In this document: positions 1-10,378 of the stretch, one piece after another
Numbering within the stretch: position 1 is the first letter of the stretch
Layout: each line of letters starts with the position of its first letter
Origin: an uncultured Bacteroidia bacterium
GTDB taxonomy: Bacteria; Bacteroidota; Bacteroidia; Bacteroidales; UBA932
Direction of reading: 5' to 3'
NCBI GenBank assembly: GCA_902801205.1
Contig: CADCHE010000008.1
Coordinates: 1-64,000 of the forward strand
DNA: 64,000 nucleotides
Notes under the pieces: generated by a model
Seen by the model: the letters and a program-made list of their open reading frames with translations, nothing else
The model's database searches: none
What the model was told of the DNA's origin: nothing
Translations under genes and position numbers: made by a program

Positions 1-173
1 TTGTTCTACGACTATGTTTTGTCATACGCATACATTCCTTTATTTCCCCATACATGGTATTATGAATCAAATCATATCTTCCCGAAAGATACGACCCATG
101 ATCATGATGAAGAAATGGTTCCCTACACAGTTGAAGATTAACGGCAACACCACCCATGACGGGCGATCCGGCT

Positions 174-791
174 TCAATACAGTTTCGAGCCGTGGAATTC
201 GCGGGCGCCGGTAATCCTCGCCAGGGCCTGCAGGTTGTCCGGCGTGACGCCGCAGCCGGGCATGATGACGATGCGCCCCCGGGCTTTCCTGACCAGTTCC
301 TGCAGTATCATGCGGCCGCTCCAGGCATCGGCCGCATGCCCCGAAGTGAGCAGGCGGTCCATGCCCAGCCCGATGATGGCTTCCAATGCCTCGAAGGGAT
401 CATCTGAAAGGTCGAAGGCCCGGTGGAAGGTCAGCTGCAGGCCGTCTGCGTGCGAGAGTAGCGACGCCATGACCGGGATATCGACTTTCAACGCACGGTC
501 CAGGGCGCCGATCACGACGCCGTTGACACCGATGCGCTTGCAGCGGTCAATGGACCGGCACATCTGCCGGACCTCTTCGGGAGCATAGGTGAAACCGCCC
601 GCGCGGGGCCGGATGAGTACGTTCACCGGAATGTCGCCGGCGGCCACGAGGGCGGCCTCGATCAGGGGTTCGGAGGGGGTAAGCCCGCCGGTGGAGAGAT
701 GCTCGCAGAGTTCGATGCGGTTCACTCCTTTCTTCACGGCCCGCCGTACGCTCTCCAGGTCGGGGCAGCATGCTTCTATAAACAGGCTCAT
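174..791 (-). CDS. cutC: CutC family protein, short C-terminus
   Basis: CutC-type TIM barrel, historically linked to copper homeostasis, true biochemical role uncertain. The 205-aa product starts MSLFIEACCPDLESV and carries the family signatures NRIELCEHLSTGGLTPS (about residues 24-40), VLIRPRAGGFTY and LTFHRAFDLSDDP, then LTSGH. It stops just after EFHGSKLY, whereas family members usually run to about 240-250 residues. Skipping one base at the stop opens a frame continuing EAGSPVMGGVAVN without a stop to the window edge, so a frameshift is possible. The start overlaps the stop of the upstream transglutaminase gene by 4 bases (ATGA), so the two are probably co-translated. Family assignment is firm; completeness is doubtful. 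Confidence 0.85.
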   Translation of the reverse strand: MSLFIEACCPDLESVRRAVKKGVNRIELCEHLSTGGLTPSEPLIEAALVAAGDIPVNVLIRPRAGGFTYAPEEVRQMCRSIDRCKRIGVNGVVIGALDRALKVDIPVMASLLSHADGLQLTFHRAFDLSDDPFEALEAIIGLGMDRLLTSGHAADAWSGRMILQELVRKARGRIVIMPGCGVTPDNLQALARITGAREFHGSKLY

Positions 792-2923
792 AGGTGCGGG
801 AGGATGCGTCCGAGGTCCGCGGCAAGGGAAGTGTTGTATCCGCGCGACAGGTAGAAGATACGGCCGAAACTGTCGCAGATGGCAACGACGGGAACCGTCC
901 GCGGCTCCGGAAATGATTGAAGGACAGGGTCGTCCGCAGGGAGGATGACCACAGGCCTGCCCCAGGTCTCCAACAACGTGGACGCCGCTTCCAACTCCCG
1001 CCGGGCGTGGCTGGAAGGCTCGTCTTTGTCTCCGAGGACGGCGACGAGGAAGAAGCCGCGTCCTGTCTGGGGGAGCAGCGGCTCGACATCCATCGTTCCG
1101 ATGACGGAAGGCCGGTCCCCGGCGTCCCGGACGACGGGGGAGAGGGCGCGGCGTTCCCCTTCCTCCAGGGCGAAGAAGGCCAGGCGCACCAGTACGCTGC
1201 CGTCGGCAAGGCGCCTTCCCGTCGTGAGGAGGTAATAGCCGGGGTCGACGGCCAGGACTTCCGGAAGCCCCGATTCTTCATAGTCCAGCAAGGTGGTTCC
1301 CCCGGGGGAGAAGCGTGTGAGTGTGTAGTCCTTGAAATACCGGTCGGAATCAGGGACGAGGAAGGCTTTGGGGGTGTCTTGTTCGACCCTGCCCGTGACC
1401 GCGTCGTAGCGGGCTTCGATCCCGAGGGCGCGGCAGAGACCGACATAGAAGATGTTGAAGCCCAGCGAATCCGCCTTCCGGGATTGCCAGACGGCTGCCG
1501 GGGAGGTGCGGAGCCGCTGCGGATTCCGGCTGTCATCCACCGTGATGTTCCTCCTGCACCAGTCCATCACGTCTTCCCGGGTGCGCAGGCCGGACACTTC
1601 CTCCGACTCCAGGATGGCCTTCCGGTACGGCCGGAGCGGCTCCAGTTCCACCCGCCCGGAACCTGTCCCGGAAAGGAAGTCCACCAGGGCATCGTACCGG
1701 ACATCGGCCCGGTCTTTTTCCGACAGGAGCGACAGCACTTCCTCGCCGCGGCCGGGATGTTCGGCGAGGAAACGTTCCACTGCGTGGTTGACATGGTCGT
1801 GTGCGCTTCGGATGGCGTCTTCCCGGGCCAGGCGCTCGGCATTGGCGGCAATCATCTCTTCCGTGGCGGAAGAGGGAAGCGGCTGTTCCGGAGGGGGCGT
1901 TATCGTCAGTTCATCGACGAAAGCCTCCCCGAACGTGTGGTTCAGCTCCACGGTGAGGCTGTCCCCGGAAACGACGCCGTAACCGAAGCGGTTGCCTTTC
2001 CATGCCAGGACGAACATGTCCCCGAGCCCCATGTCCAGGGACGTCCGTCCCTCTTCGTCGGCCTTGTACGTGACGACGTTGTAAAACTCGGCATAATTGT
2101 AGATGCGGAAACTCACGGAAGCGCCGGCAGCGGCTTTCCCGTCTTCCAGGACGGTCACCGTGCTCTTGCGTGCCGGGACATAGCCCCGTATGACATTGAT
2201 TTCCGTATAGCAGGGCGTCTTCTTGATCACGTCTTCCTCTCCCTGGTAATCGCCGTAGACTTTGGTGTGGAGGATCATGGCCCGGGAGACCGAACTGTTG
2301 AACCAGGCGCGGTCCAGGGTGGGTTCTGGCTCGCAGGCACCCATGAAATGCCAGCCGTCTCCGGTCCAGACTTCCACCCAGGCGTGGTTGTCGTCGGTAT
2401 GGGCCCAGCGCGGCGTGTAGACCTGCCGGGCAGGGATGCCGGCGGCCCGCAAAGCGGCCACGGCCAGGACCGATTCTTCCCCGCAGCGACCCACGCCGCG
2501 GAGCATGATCTCCTCCGGGGAGCCGGTCCGTGCATCCGAAGGTTCGTAGGTGGCCTGCTCGTGGCACCAGTGGTTGATTTCCAGGGCGGCCTCGGCCAGC
2601 GGCAGGCCGCTGATGCGGGCGCAGAGCGTGTCGGCATACCGGGTACGGAAGTCGTCCAGCGCCTCGTTGTTCACCCTGAGGGGCAGGACGAAGTGCCGGA
2701 ATTCCCGTTCGGGGATGTCCCAGGCCATTCGCCTGCGTACTTGCAGCGTCTTCTTGACATTGGCTTCCCAATAGCTCCGGTCGTACTGGAGGCTGTCCGG
2801 AAGCGGCATGTAGCGGTACAGCCACGCGACATAATCGCCGACGGGGTTCCGACAGGAACTGATGCCTGCCAGGACGATGGCGGCTGCGAGAATCCATTTT
2901 TTGCCCATGTTCCTTCTTTTCAT
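788..2923 (-). CDS. Transglutaminase-domain lipoprotein
   Basis: A 711-aa exported lipoprotein: hydrophobic leader and lipobox ending AGISSC, with the modified Cys at residue 24. A transglutaminase-like core follows, with the nucleophile in GRCGEES (Cys147) and the histidine in DDNHAWVEVW (His180). The adjoining segment FMGACEPEPTLDRAWF is typical of a large Bacteroidetes family. A second alpha-helical part with another transglutaminase-like stretch lies around 440-560. The C-terminal 100 or so residues look thioredoxin-like (FFLVAVLGDKDEP... VVAICDSFGRIFY) but lack a CxxC pair. Whether it crosslinks, cleaves or only binds peptides cannot be told. First gene of a two-gene unit with cutC. Confidence 0.85.
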   Translation of the reverse strand: MKRRNMGKKWILAAAIVLAGISSCRNPVGDYVAWLYRYMPLPDSLQYDRSYWEANVKKTLQVRRRMAWDIPEREFRHFVLPLRVNNEALDDFRTRYADTLCARISGLPLAEAALEINHWCHEQATYEPSDARTGSPEEIMLRGVGRCGEESVLAVAALRAAGIPARQVYTPRWAHTDDNHAWVEVWTGDGWHFMGACEPEPTLDRAWFNSSVSRAMILHTKVYGDYQGEEDVIKKTPCYTEINVIRGYVPARKSTVTVLEDGKAAAGASVSFRIYNYAEFYNVVTYKADEEGRTSLDMGLGDMFVLAWKGNRFGYGVVSGDSLTVELNHTFGEAFVDELTITPPPEQPLPSSATEEMIAANAERLAREDAIRSAHDHVNHAVERFLAEHPGRGEEVLSLLSEKDRADVRYDALVDFLSGTGSGRVELEPLRPYRKAILESEEVSGLRTREDVMDWCRRNITVDDSRNPQRLRTSPAAVWQSRKADSLGFNIFYVGLCRALGIEARYDAVTGRVEQDTPKAFLVPDSDRYFKDYTLTRFSPGGTTLLDYEESGLPEVLAVDPGYYLLTTGRRLADGSVLVRLAFFALEEGERRALSPVVRDAGDRPSVIGTMDVEPLLPQTGRGFFLVAVLGDKDEPSSHARRELEAASTLLETWGRPVVILPADDPVLQSFPEPRTVPVVAICDSFGRIFYLSRGYNTSLAADLGRILPHL

Positions 2924-2949
2924 GCGATAAAAATATGCATTTTTGTGTT

Positions 2950-2957
2950 TATTTTTG
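2950..2957 (+). promoter_or_regulatory. Bacteroidetes -7 box, candidate promoter for the small ORF at 2990
   Basis: TATTTTTG fits the TAnnTTTG consensus exactly and lies 32 bases before the ATG at 2990. No convincing -33 TTG partner is seen at the usual distance. Confidence 0.4.
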
Positions 2958-2989
2958 TCCTGAAAGGATCAATTCCTGAAGGATTTACC

Positions 2990-3234
2990 ATGAAAGTTGT
3001 GATGTCTTCTATGCGACGAATACCTGCCCCGCCGGCATGTGCGACTGCGCCTGGCGCACGATGAACCAGTATGTCTTCGCCTTGTCCTCCGGTGTCCGGA
3101 GGTTTTATGGCGATGAATGGACGAACCGCGACGGCATTGCCATCGTGACATGCAACGACGGTTTCCGGCCGGTGACCTTCCTGCTGGAGGCGACCGATGA
3201 GGAAGCCGGTCCCTTCTATCGGAAAGAAGACTGA
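2990..3234 (+). pseudogene. Small Cys-rich protein, apparent one-base frameshift near the start
   Basis: The ATG at 2990, 7 bases after GAAGGA, reads only 24 codons. A different frame from 3037 to 3234 encodes 65 residues of natural-looking protein (TCPAGMCDCAWRTMNQYVF ... LEATDEEAGPFYRKED). That frame is open upstream to about 2976 but has no ATG before 3037. Adding one A to the AAA at 2993-2995 would join the two and give an 81-aa protein beginning MKSCDVFYATNTCPAG. The gene is therefore either recently broken or affected by a homopolymer miscount. No family is recognised; five cysteines cluster in the first 22 or so residues of the restored product. Confidence 0.5.
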
Positions 3235-3244
3235 GCGGTCGATT

Positions 3245-4927
<1,683 letters not shown>

Positions 4928-5075
4928 AACCGTTTGCTCTTTCGAGGCGGCAAGGTATACCTTTTTCCCAAACGAGACAAGCCGGAGGAAGAAAATGGGG
5001 GTGATTTGTGGGAAAAATGGACATTTATGCTTTCATTTCTTGTCTTCTTTGTTCTTTTTTCTCATTTTTGCAAGG

Positions 5076-6017
5076 ATGAAAGGAAAAACACCCACCATGC
5101 ACCTCGACATGGTGCCCCCGATGGCCCGGACCCTCTCCTTAAAGGACGAGGTGGTTATCTCCGACAACCTGGACAGCCGCATCCCGTCCGGTATCCAGCG
5201 CAGGATCGGCCGCGGCCTTCCGACGCGCACCCTGTCGCCCTCTTCGATGACCTTCCCGTACAAGGTCGCCTTCCATGTGATCCTGTTCGTGGATGCAGGA
5301 AGGGTTGACTGCCGGATCAACCTGCAAGATTACCGGATCGAGGGGTGCTCCCTCTTCCTTATGCCTTCCGGCATGGTCCTCGATTCGCTGACCTATCAGG
5401 CCGGGACCCGCTTCCTGATCGTGGCCTATACGGATGCAGGCAGCTTGCTCCCGGTGACGGCGCGATCGTCCATGATCATCCGTGCGGCCACCTTTTCGCC
5501 GCTCTACCTGCCCGTCAGCCGCGAGCGGATGGACCGCTACTTGCAGCTGTTGCGCGTCGTCCTCCATGTCGGCGAAGGCGGTGAGGAGTATATCTTCAAG
5601 GAAGACATCGTGGAGGGATTTGCGCGCGTCATCGCCGGCGGCATCGCCCGCATCATCCTGGAGCAGAGCGCGCGCCGGAAGACCTCCGGACGCGGGCCGG
5701 ACTTGCTCCGCCGCTTCGTCTCGCTGGTCCAGGCCCGTTGCACCGAGCACCGCGACCTCTCCTATTACGCGCGCGAACTGTGCGTGTCCGCCAAGTACCT
5801 GTCACGGGTCGTAAGCGAGTATTCCGGACGGACGGCATCTGACATCATCCGGGAGAACGTCATCCCCCAGGCGCGGCTGCTCCTGAGCCTCGGGGAGTAT
5901 AACGTACAGCAGGTCAGCAACCTGCTCCATTTTCCGAACGCCTCTTACTTCGGCCGGTATTTCCTCCATGCGACGGGTATGACTCCGCGCCAGTACCAGC
6001 AGCAACTGCATCGATAG
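5076..6017 (+). CDS. AraC-family transcriptional regulator
   Basis: A 313-aa protein beginning MKGKTPTMHLDM. The N-terminal 200 or so residues resemble a cupin-like ligand-sensing domain (PYKVAFHVILFVDAG...). The last 100 hold two helix-turn-helix units of AraC type: LSYYARELCVSAKYLSRVVSEY and the second ending FPNASYFGRYFLHATGMTPRQYQ. The frame is open further upstream but that stretch is low-complexity. ATG 5076 or 5097 is the likely start; a -7-like CATTTTTG lies just upstream at 5063-5070. It sits between the divergent acyl-CoA synthetase and the SusC gene 60 bases downstream, so regulation of one or both is the natural inference. Confidence 0.88.
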   Translation: MKGKTPTMHLDMVPPMARTLSLKDEVVISDNLDSRIPSGIQRRIGRGLPTRTLSPSSMTFPYKVAFHVILFVDAGRVDCRINLQDYRIEGCSLFLMPSGMVLDSLTYQAGTRFLIVAYTDAGSLLPVTARSSMIIRAATFSPLYLPVSRERMDRYLQLLRVVLHVGEGGEEYIFKEDIVEGFARVIAGGIARIILEQSARRKTSGRGPDLLRRFVSLVQARCTEHRDLSYYARELCVSAKYLSRVVSEYSGRTASDIIRENVIPQARLLLSLGEYNVQQVSNLLHFPNASYFGRYFLHATGMTPRQYQQQLHR

Positions 6018-6022
6018 GGGCG

Positions 6023-6054
6023 TTTGCTTTTGTTTCCGGTATTCCTTATCTTTG
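6023..6054 (+). promoter_or_regulatory. Promoter of the first susC/susD pair
   Basis: TTTG at 6023-6026 and TATCTTTG at 6047-6054, 20 bases apart, match the Bacteroidetes -33/-7 promoter. The susC ATG is 23 bases beyond the -7 box. Confidence 0.7.
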
Positions 6055-6077
6055 AAGGACACTGAAACGAATCCATT

Positions 6078-8753
6078 ATGTCCTTCTACCGACGACTGCC
6101 GGCCGCCCTGACCCTCTTCCTTTCCCTTGGCGGGGCGTTGCACGCACAAAACGACACGACTGCCGTGGCGGTGCAGGCCGCTTCCCACACGGTGGACGAG
6201 AGTCGGATGAACAAAGGTCTCGTTACCAGCGGCATCGGCGCCCTGAGCGGGCAGAGCGCGGGCGTGACCGTCTCTTCCGGCGCCAACCCGGCCGCCATGC
6301 TCAGCGCCGTCCGCGTGCGTGGCACCACCTCGCTGACCGGCGGGAACGACCCGCTGGTCATCATCGACGGGGTCGCCTCCGACCTCTCGACGCTCGGTAC
6401 GCTGTATCCCGGCGACATCGAGCGCTTCAACATCCTCAAAGACGCTTCCGAGACAGCGCAGTACGGCTCGCGCGGCGCTTCCGGCGTCATCGAGGTGACG
6501 ACCAAGAAAGGCCGCGGCGGCGCTTTCAGCCTGCGGTACGACGGCACGGCGGGCGTCGAGGCGGTCAGCCGCAACCTGCGGATGCTTTCCGCAGACGGTT
6601 TCCGCCGCCTCAACCGTTCGCTCGGCCGTTCGTTCCCCGACATGGGGATGGATTCCGACATGCCGGGGTCCATCCTGCGCCTGGGCGGGGTGCAGAACCA
6701 TCACATCGCATTCGGCGGCGGAACGGACGAGAGCCGGTACCGGGCCTCGCTCGGCGTCCTGGACCATTCGACGGTGGTGCGGACCAACGCCTTCAAGAAC
6801 TATACGGCCAAGCTGGACGTGTCGCAGCAAGCGTTCGGTGGGTTCGTCTCCTTCGACCTGGGCATCTTCGGCTCGCTGCTCCGCTCCTCCGACCTGCATG
6901 ACATGCAGCATCTCTTCTATTCCTCGGCGGCGTTCAACCCGACTTTCCCGGAGGGGCCTTCTGCCGACGGCAGCTACCCGCAGATCCCTTCGGCCAGCCA
7001 GATCAACCACCCCGCCTCCCTGCTGGAGAAACAGGACGACGCCGACAACGCCCATTTCAACACCCATCTGCAGGCGAAGCTGCATCTCGCTCCTTCGCTG
7101 TCACTGTCGCTCTTCGGGTCGTACTCGTACAACGTGATCAGCGACGCGCACTATTTCCCGACGATCGTCTGGTCGCACGGCGAGGCCTACCGCGGCGAGG
7201 ACCGCTCACAGGACATGCTCGCCAGCGCGAACCTCGCCTACGCCCGCCAGTTGGGCGACCACCGGCTGGACGCCCGCTTGCTCGCCGAAGTACAGCAGGT
7301 CCGTGCGGACGGTTTCTGCGTCACGACGACGAACTTCTCCACCGACGCCCTGGGCTACAACGCCATCCAGGCCGGCGCCGCCCGCCTGTGGGACGGCACC
7401 TTGTCCTGGTTCGAGCAGACGCGGATGCTCTCCTTCCTGACCGGGGCGGACTACGCGTTCGCGGACCGGTACTTCATCTCTGCCTCGATGCGCGCGGATG
7501 CCTCTTCGAAGTTCGGCCCGAACCACCGGTGGGGGTTCTTCCCCTCGGTTTCGCTCTCGTGGGATGTCCTGCGCGAGCCTTTCTTCCGGGCGCCGGCCTG
7601 GCTCTCCGGCCTGAAGCTGAAGGCAGGTTACGGACTGTCCGGCAACCAGGACGCCCTGGGTGCGTACAATTCGCTGGAACTAGTTGAGCCTTCCGGCATC
7701 ATCGGGTACGAGGGCGTGCCGACGACGACTTTCGGCATCGTCCGGAACGCTAATCCCGACTTGAAGTGGGAGGTCCGTTCCTCGATGAACTACGGACTCG
7801 AATCCGCCTTCCTGGACGGCCGGATCGTCTTCACGGCGGAGTATTACCGCTCCCTGACGCGGGATATGCTGTATGAATACGAGGTCAGCGTGCCTCCGTT
7901 CGCCTACAACCGCCTGGTCGCAAACCTAGGGCGCATGTCCAACCAGGGCCTTGAACTGGGGCTGGTCTGCACGCCGCTCCAGCGGGAGGAGACCCAGCTG
8001 AACGTCAACGTGAACCTCGCCTTCCAGCGGAACCGCCTCGTCTCCCTCGGCGGCTGGTACCGCGGGGAATATCTCGATGCGCCGGAGGTAGCCGGCATCA
8101 ATGCGCTGAACGGGGCCGGCTTCCACGGCGGCCACAACGATGTGGTCTACCAGATTGTCGGACAGCCCCTCGGCGTCTTCTACCTGCCCCATTGCACCGG
8201 CCTTCAGCGGGGCGATGACGGATTCTACCGTTACATGATCGAGGACATATCCGGCGACGGCGTCCTGGACGACGGCGTCGACCGCTACATTGCCGGACAG
8301 GCGACACCCAAGGCAATGCTGGGCTCCAACGTCTCCTTCCGCTGGCGCGAATGGGACATCACCGTGCAGGTGAACGGCGCGTTCGGCCACAAGATCTTCA
8401 ACGGGACTTCGCTGACCTACATGAACCTGGGTTCGCTGCCGTACTACAATGTCCTGGAAGAGGCACCGGAACGCATGATCGCCGACCAGACCGTCACGGA
8501 CTATTGGCTCGAGAAAGGCGACTACCTGAATGTCGACTACGTAACCCTCGGCTGGAACGTCCCGGTCCGCATTCCGGCCATCCAGCACCTTCGGGTCAGC
8601 GCTTCGGTCAACAATCTATGCACCCTGACGGGCTACAGCGGCCTGACCCCGATGATCAACTCCACCGTCGTGAACAGTACGTTCGGCCTGGACGACAAGG
8701 TCTCGTTCCCGGTCTACCGCTCCTTTACCCTCGGTCTCAGCATCCAATTCTAA
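6078..8753 (+). CDS. SusC-like TonB-dependent outer-membrane receptor, short form
   Basis: Imports a ligand across the outer membrane with TonB energy, pairing with the SusD-like lipoprotein 11 bases downstream. A signal peptide (about 1-23, ending LHAQ) leads almost directly into the plug domain, which shows the hallmarks RVRGTTSLTGGNDPLVIIDG and ILKDASETAQYGSRGASGVI. A long beta-barrel ends with aromatic TLGLSIQF. At 891 aa it is shorter than usual because the N-terminal carboxypeptidase-regulatory-like domain is missing. No glycoside hydrolase is adjacent, so the ligand is unknown. The AraC-type gene upstream is the candidate regulator. Confidence 0.93.
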   Translation: MSFYRRLPAALTLFLSLGGALHAQNDTTAVAVQAASHTVDESRMNKGLVTSGIGALSGQSAGVTVSSGANPAAMLSAVRVRGTTSLTGGNDPLVIIDGVASDLSTLGTLYPGDIERFNILKDASETAQYGSRGASGVIEVTTKKGRGGAFSLRYDGTAGVEAVSRNLRMLSADGFRRLNRSLGRSFPDMGMDSDMPGSILRLGGVQNHHIAFGGGTDESRYRASLGVLDHSTVVRTNAFKNYTAKLDVSQQAFGGFVSFDLGIFGSLLRSSDLHDMQHLFYSSAAFNPTFPEGPSADGSYPQIPSASQINHPASLLEKQDDADNAHFNTHLQAKLHLAPSLSLSLFGSYSYNVISDAHYFPTIVWSHGEAYRGEDRSQDMLASANLAYARQLGDHRLDARLLAEVQQVRADGFCVTTTNFSTDALGYNAIQAGAARLWDGTLSWFEQTRMLSFLTGADYAFADRYFISASMRADASSKFGPNHRWGFFPSVSLSWDVLREPFFRAPAWLSGLKLKAGYGLSGNQDALGAYNSLELVEPSGIIGYEGVPTTTFGIVRNANPDLKWEVRSSMNYGLESAFLDGRIVFTAEYYRSLTRDMLYEYEVSVPPFAYNRLVANLGRMSNQGLELGLVCTPLQREETQLNVNVNLAFQRNRLVSLGGWYRGEYLDAPEVAGINALNGAGFHGGHNDVVYQIVGQPLGVFYLPHCTGLQRGDDGFYRYMIEDISGDGVLDDGVDRYIAGQATPKAMLGSNVSFRWREWDITVQVNGAFGHKIFNGTSLTYMNLGSLPYYNVLEEAPERMIADQTVTDYWLEKGDYLNVDYVTLGWNVPVRIPAIQHLRVSASVNNLCTLTGYSGLTPMINSTVVNSTFGLDDKVSFPVYRSFTLGLSIQF

Positions 8754-8764
8754 GCATCACCGCC

Positions 8765-10378
8765 ATGAAAGGAAAACATATCATCTCAAGACTCCTGCCC
8801 CTGCTGGCGCTGCTGTCCGGCTGCGGTTTCCTGGACGAGGAACCGAAGGACCAGCTTCCGCGCGAAGACCTGCTCGGCTCTGACCGTGGAATGTACCTGG
8901 CGACCCTGGGTAACCTGTATTCCATGATCGGCTCCTCGCAGGCCGGCGAGGGACTGGCCGGGACGTACCGCGGCGTCTACGACCTGAATACCTTCACGTC
9001 AGACGAAGCCATCCTCCCGACGCGGAGTTCCGACTGGTACGACGGCGGACTGTGGCAGCGCCTGCACATGCATGCTTGGGAGACGGGGGAGGCCCCGCTC
9101 AAGAACGCATGGAACTACCTGTACAAGGTGATCGTCATGGCCAACCAGGCCATCGAGGACCTGAAGGATTATCCGCAGTGGCGGCAGGAAGCCCGGGCGG
9201 TGCGCGCCCTGTACTATTACTATCTGCTGGACCTCTTCGGACGCGTGCCGCTCGTGCAGGCGGCGGACGTGTCGATGGACAAGGTGGCGCAGTCGTCCCG
9301 GCCGGACGTCTTCCGGTTCGTCTTTTTCGAACTGAATGACGTGCTGGACGACTTGCCCGGGGAACGGAGCAACATACCGGGAAGCTATTACGGCCGCGTT
9401 ACGCAGCCAGTCGCCTTGTTCCTGCTGGCGAAGCTCGCCCTGAACGCGCCCGTCTGGCTCGTGGACGACTGGACGAAGGACCCGCCGCTCGGCGGAGCGG
9501 ACTTTACCGCGGAGGCGGAAGGCCGCCGGCTGAATGCCTGGGAACTGGTGGAATACTACTGCGGGCGGCTCGCGCTGCCTTACGGGCTGGACCTGGAGGA
9601 GCAGTATGGGACGAACTTTTCCGTCCACAACGAGTCTTCGGTGGAGAACATCTTCACGATTCCGATGGATAAGCTGACTTGTGCCAACCAGTTCCAGTAT
9701 GTCTTCCGCTCCCTGCATTATGACCATGCCGCCGCCATCGGCTACTGTGGGGAGAACGGTGCCTCGGCGACGCTGGAGGCCCTTGCGGCCAACGGGTACG
9801 GTACGGAGGACCAGGACCCCCGTTTCGTGTTGAACTACTGGGCGGGTCAGCCGTGGGACCTGAACGGGGATGGGATTCTCCTGCCGGACGGAACCCCGTT
9901 GGAATACCGCCCGGAGAAGGTTGCGCTCGACGTCTCCGGACTCCCGGAAGAAAAAACGGCCGGCGCCCGCATGAAGAAATACGAGCCGGATCCCGGCGGC
10001 ATGAAAGACGGGAAACTGGTCGACAACGACATTGTCCTCTTCCGCTATGCGGATGTGCTGCTGATGCTTTCGGAAGCTCGCCTGCGCGCGGGAAAGCCGA
10101 TGGAGGAAGTGCTGGAACCGTTCAACCGGGTCCGCGAGCGGGCCGGCGCCGATCCCCTGGATACGGTCACGCTGGATGACCTGCTGGCCGAACGCATGCG
10201 CGAATTCGCCTGGGAAGGCTGGCGGCGGCAGGACCTGATCCGTTTTGGGAAGTTCACGGACAAATGGTCATCACATCCGGTCCTTCCGGGGGAGGAGAGC
10301 GGTTATACCACGGTCTTCCCCATTCCGGCGGATGTGCTTGACCTCAATCCGTTGCTGAAGCAGAATCCGGGATACTAG
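8765..10378 (+). CDS. SusD/RagB-like nutrient-binding lipoprotein
   Basis: A 537-aa surface lipoprotein that would cap the SusC channel. It begins MKGKHIISRLL with lipobox LLSGC (Cys19). Helical SusD architecture is visible: the N-terminal CGFLDEEPKDQLP, the TPR-like ARAVRALYYYYLLDLFGRVPL, and the C-terminal ILFRYADVLLMLSEA-type helix (here DIVLFRYADVLLMLSEARLR), ending FPIPADVLDLNPLLKQNPGY. The ATG at 8765 is chosen because it gives the signal peptide; the frame is open upstream inside susC. Its stop overlaps the stop of the convergent hpt-adk ORF by 4 bases. Confidence 0.93.
   Translation: MKGKHIISRLLPLLALLSGCGFLDEEPKDQLPREDLLGSDRGMYLATLGNLYSMIGSSQAGEGLAGTYRGVYDLNTFTSDEAILPTRSSDWYDGGLWQRLHMHAWETGEAPLKNAWNYLYKVIVMANQAIEDLKDYPQWRQEARAVRALYYYYLLDLFGRVPLVQAADVSMDKVAQSSRPDVFRFVFFELNDVLDDLPGERSNIPGSYYGRVTQPVALFLLAKLALNAPVWLVDDWTKDPPLGGADFTAEAEGRRLNAWELVEYYCGRLALPYGLDLEEQYGTNFSVHNESSVENIFTIPMDKLTCANQFQYVFRSLHYDHAAAIGYCGENGASATLEALAANGYGTEDQDPRFVLNYWAGQPWDLNGDGILLPDGTPLEYRPEKVALDVSGLPEEKTAGARMKKYEPDPGGMKDGKLVDNDIVLFRYADVLLMLSEARLRAGKPMEEVLEPFNRVRERAGADPLDTVTLDDLLAERMREFAWEGWRRQDLIRFGKFTDKWSSHPVLPGEESGYTTVFPIPADVLDLNPLLKQNPGY

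Noticed and set aside
917-3064. 715-aa open frame on the plus strand opposite the transglutaminase gene
   Set aside because: Antisense shadow: rich in Gly/Arg/Pro/Val, no signal or family motif, while the minus strand has clear domains.
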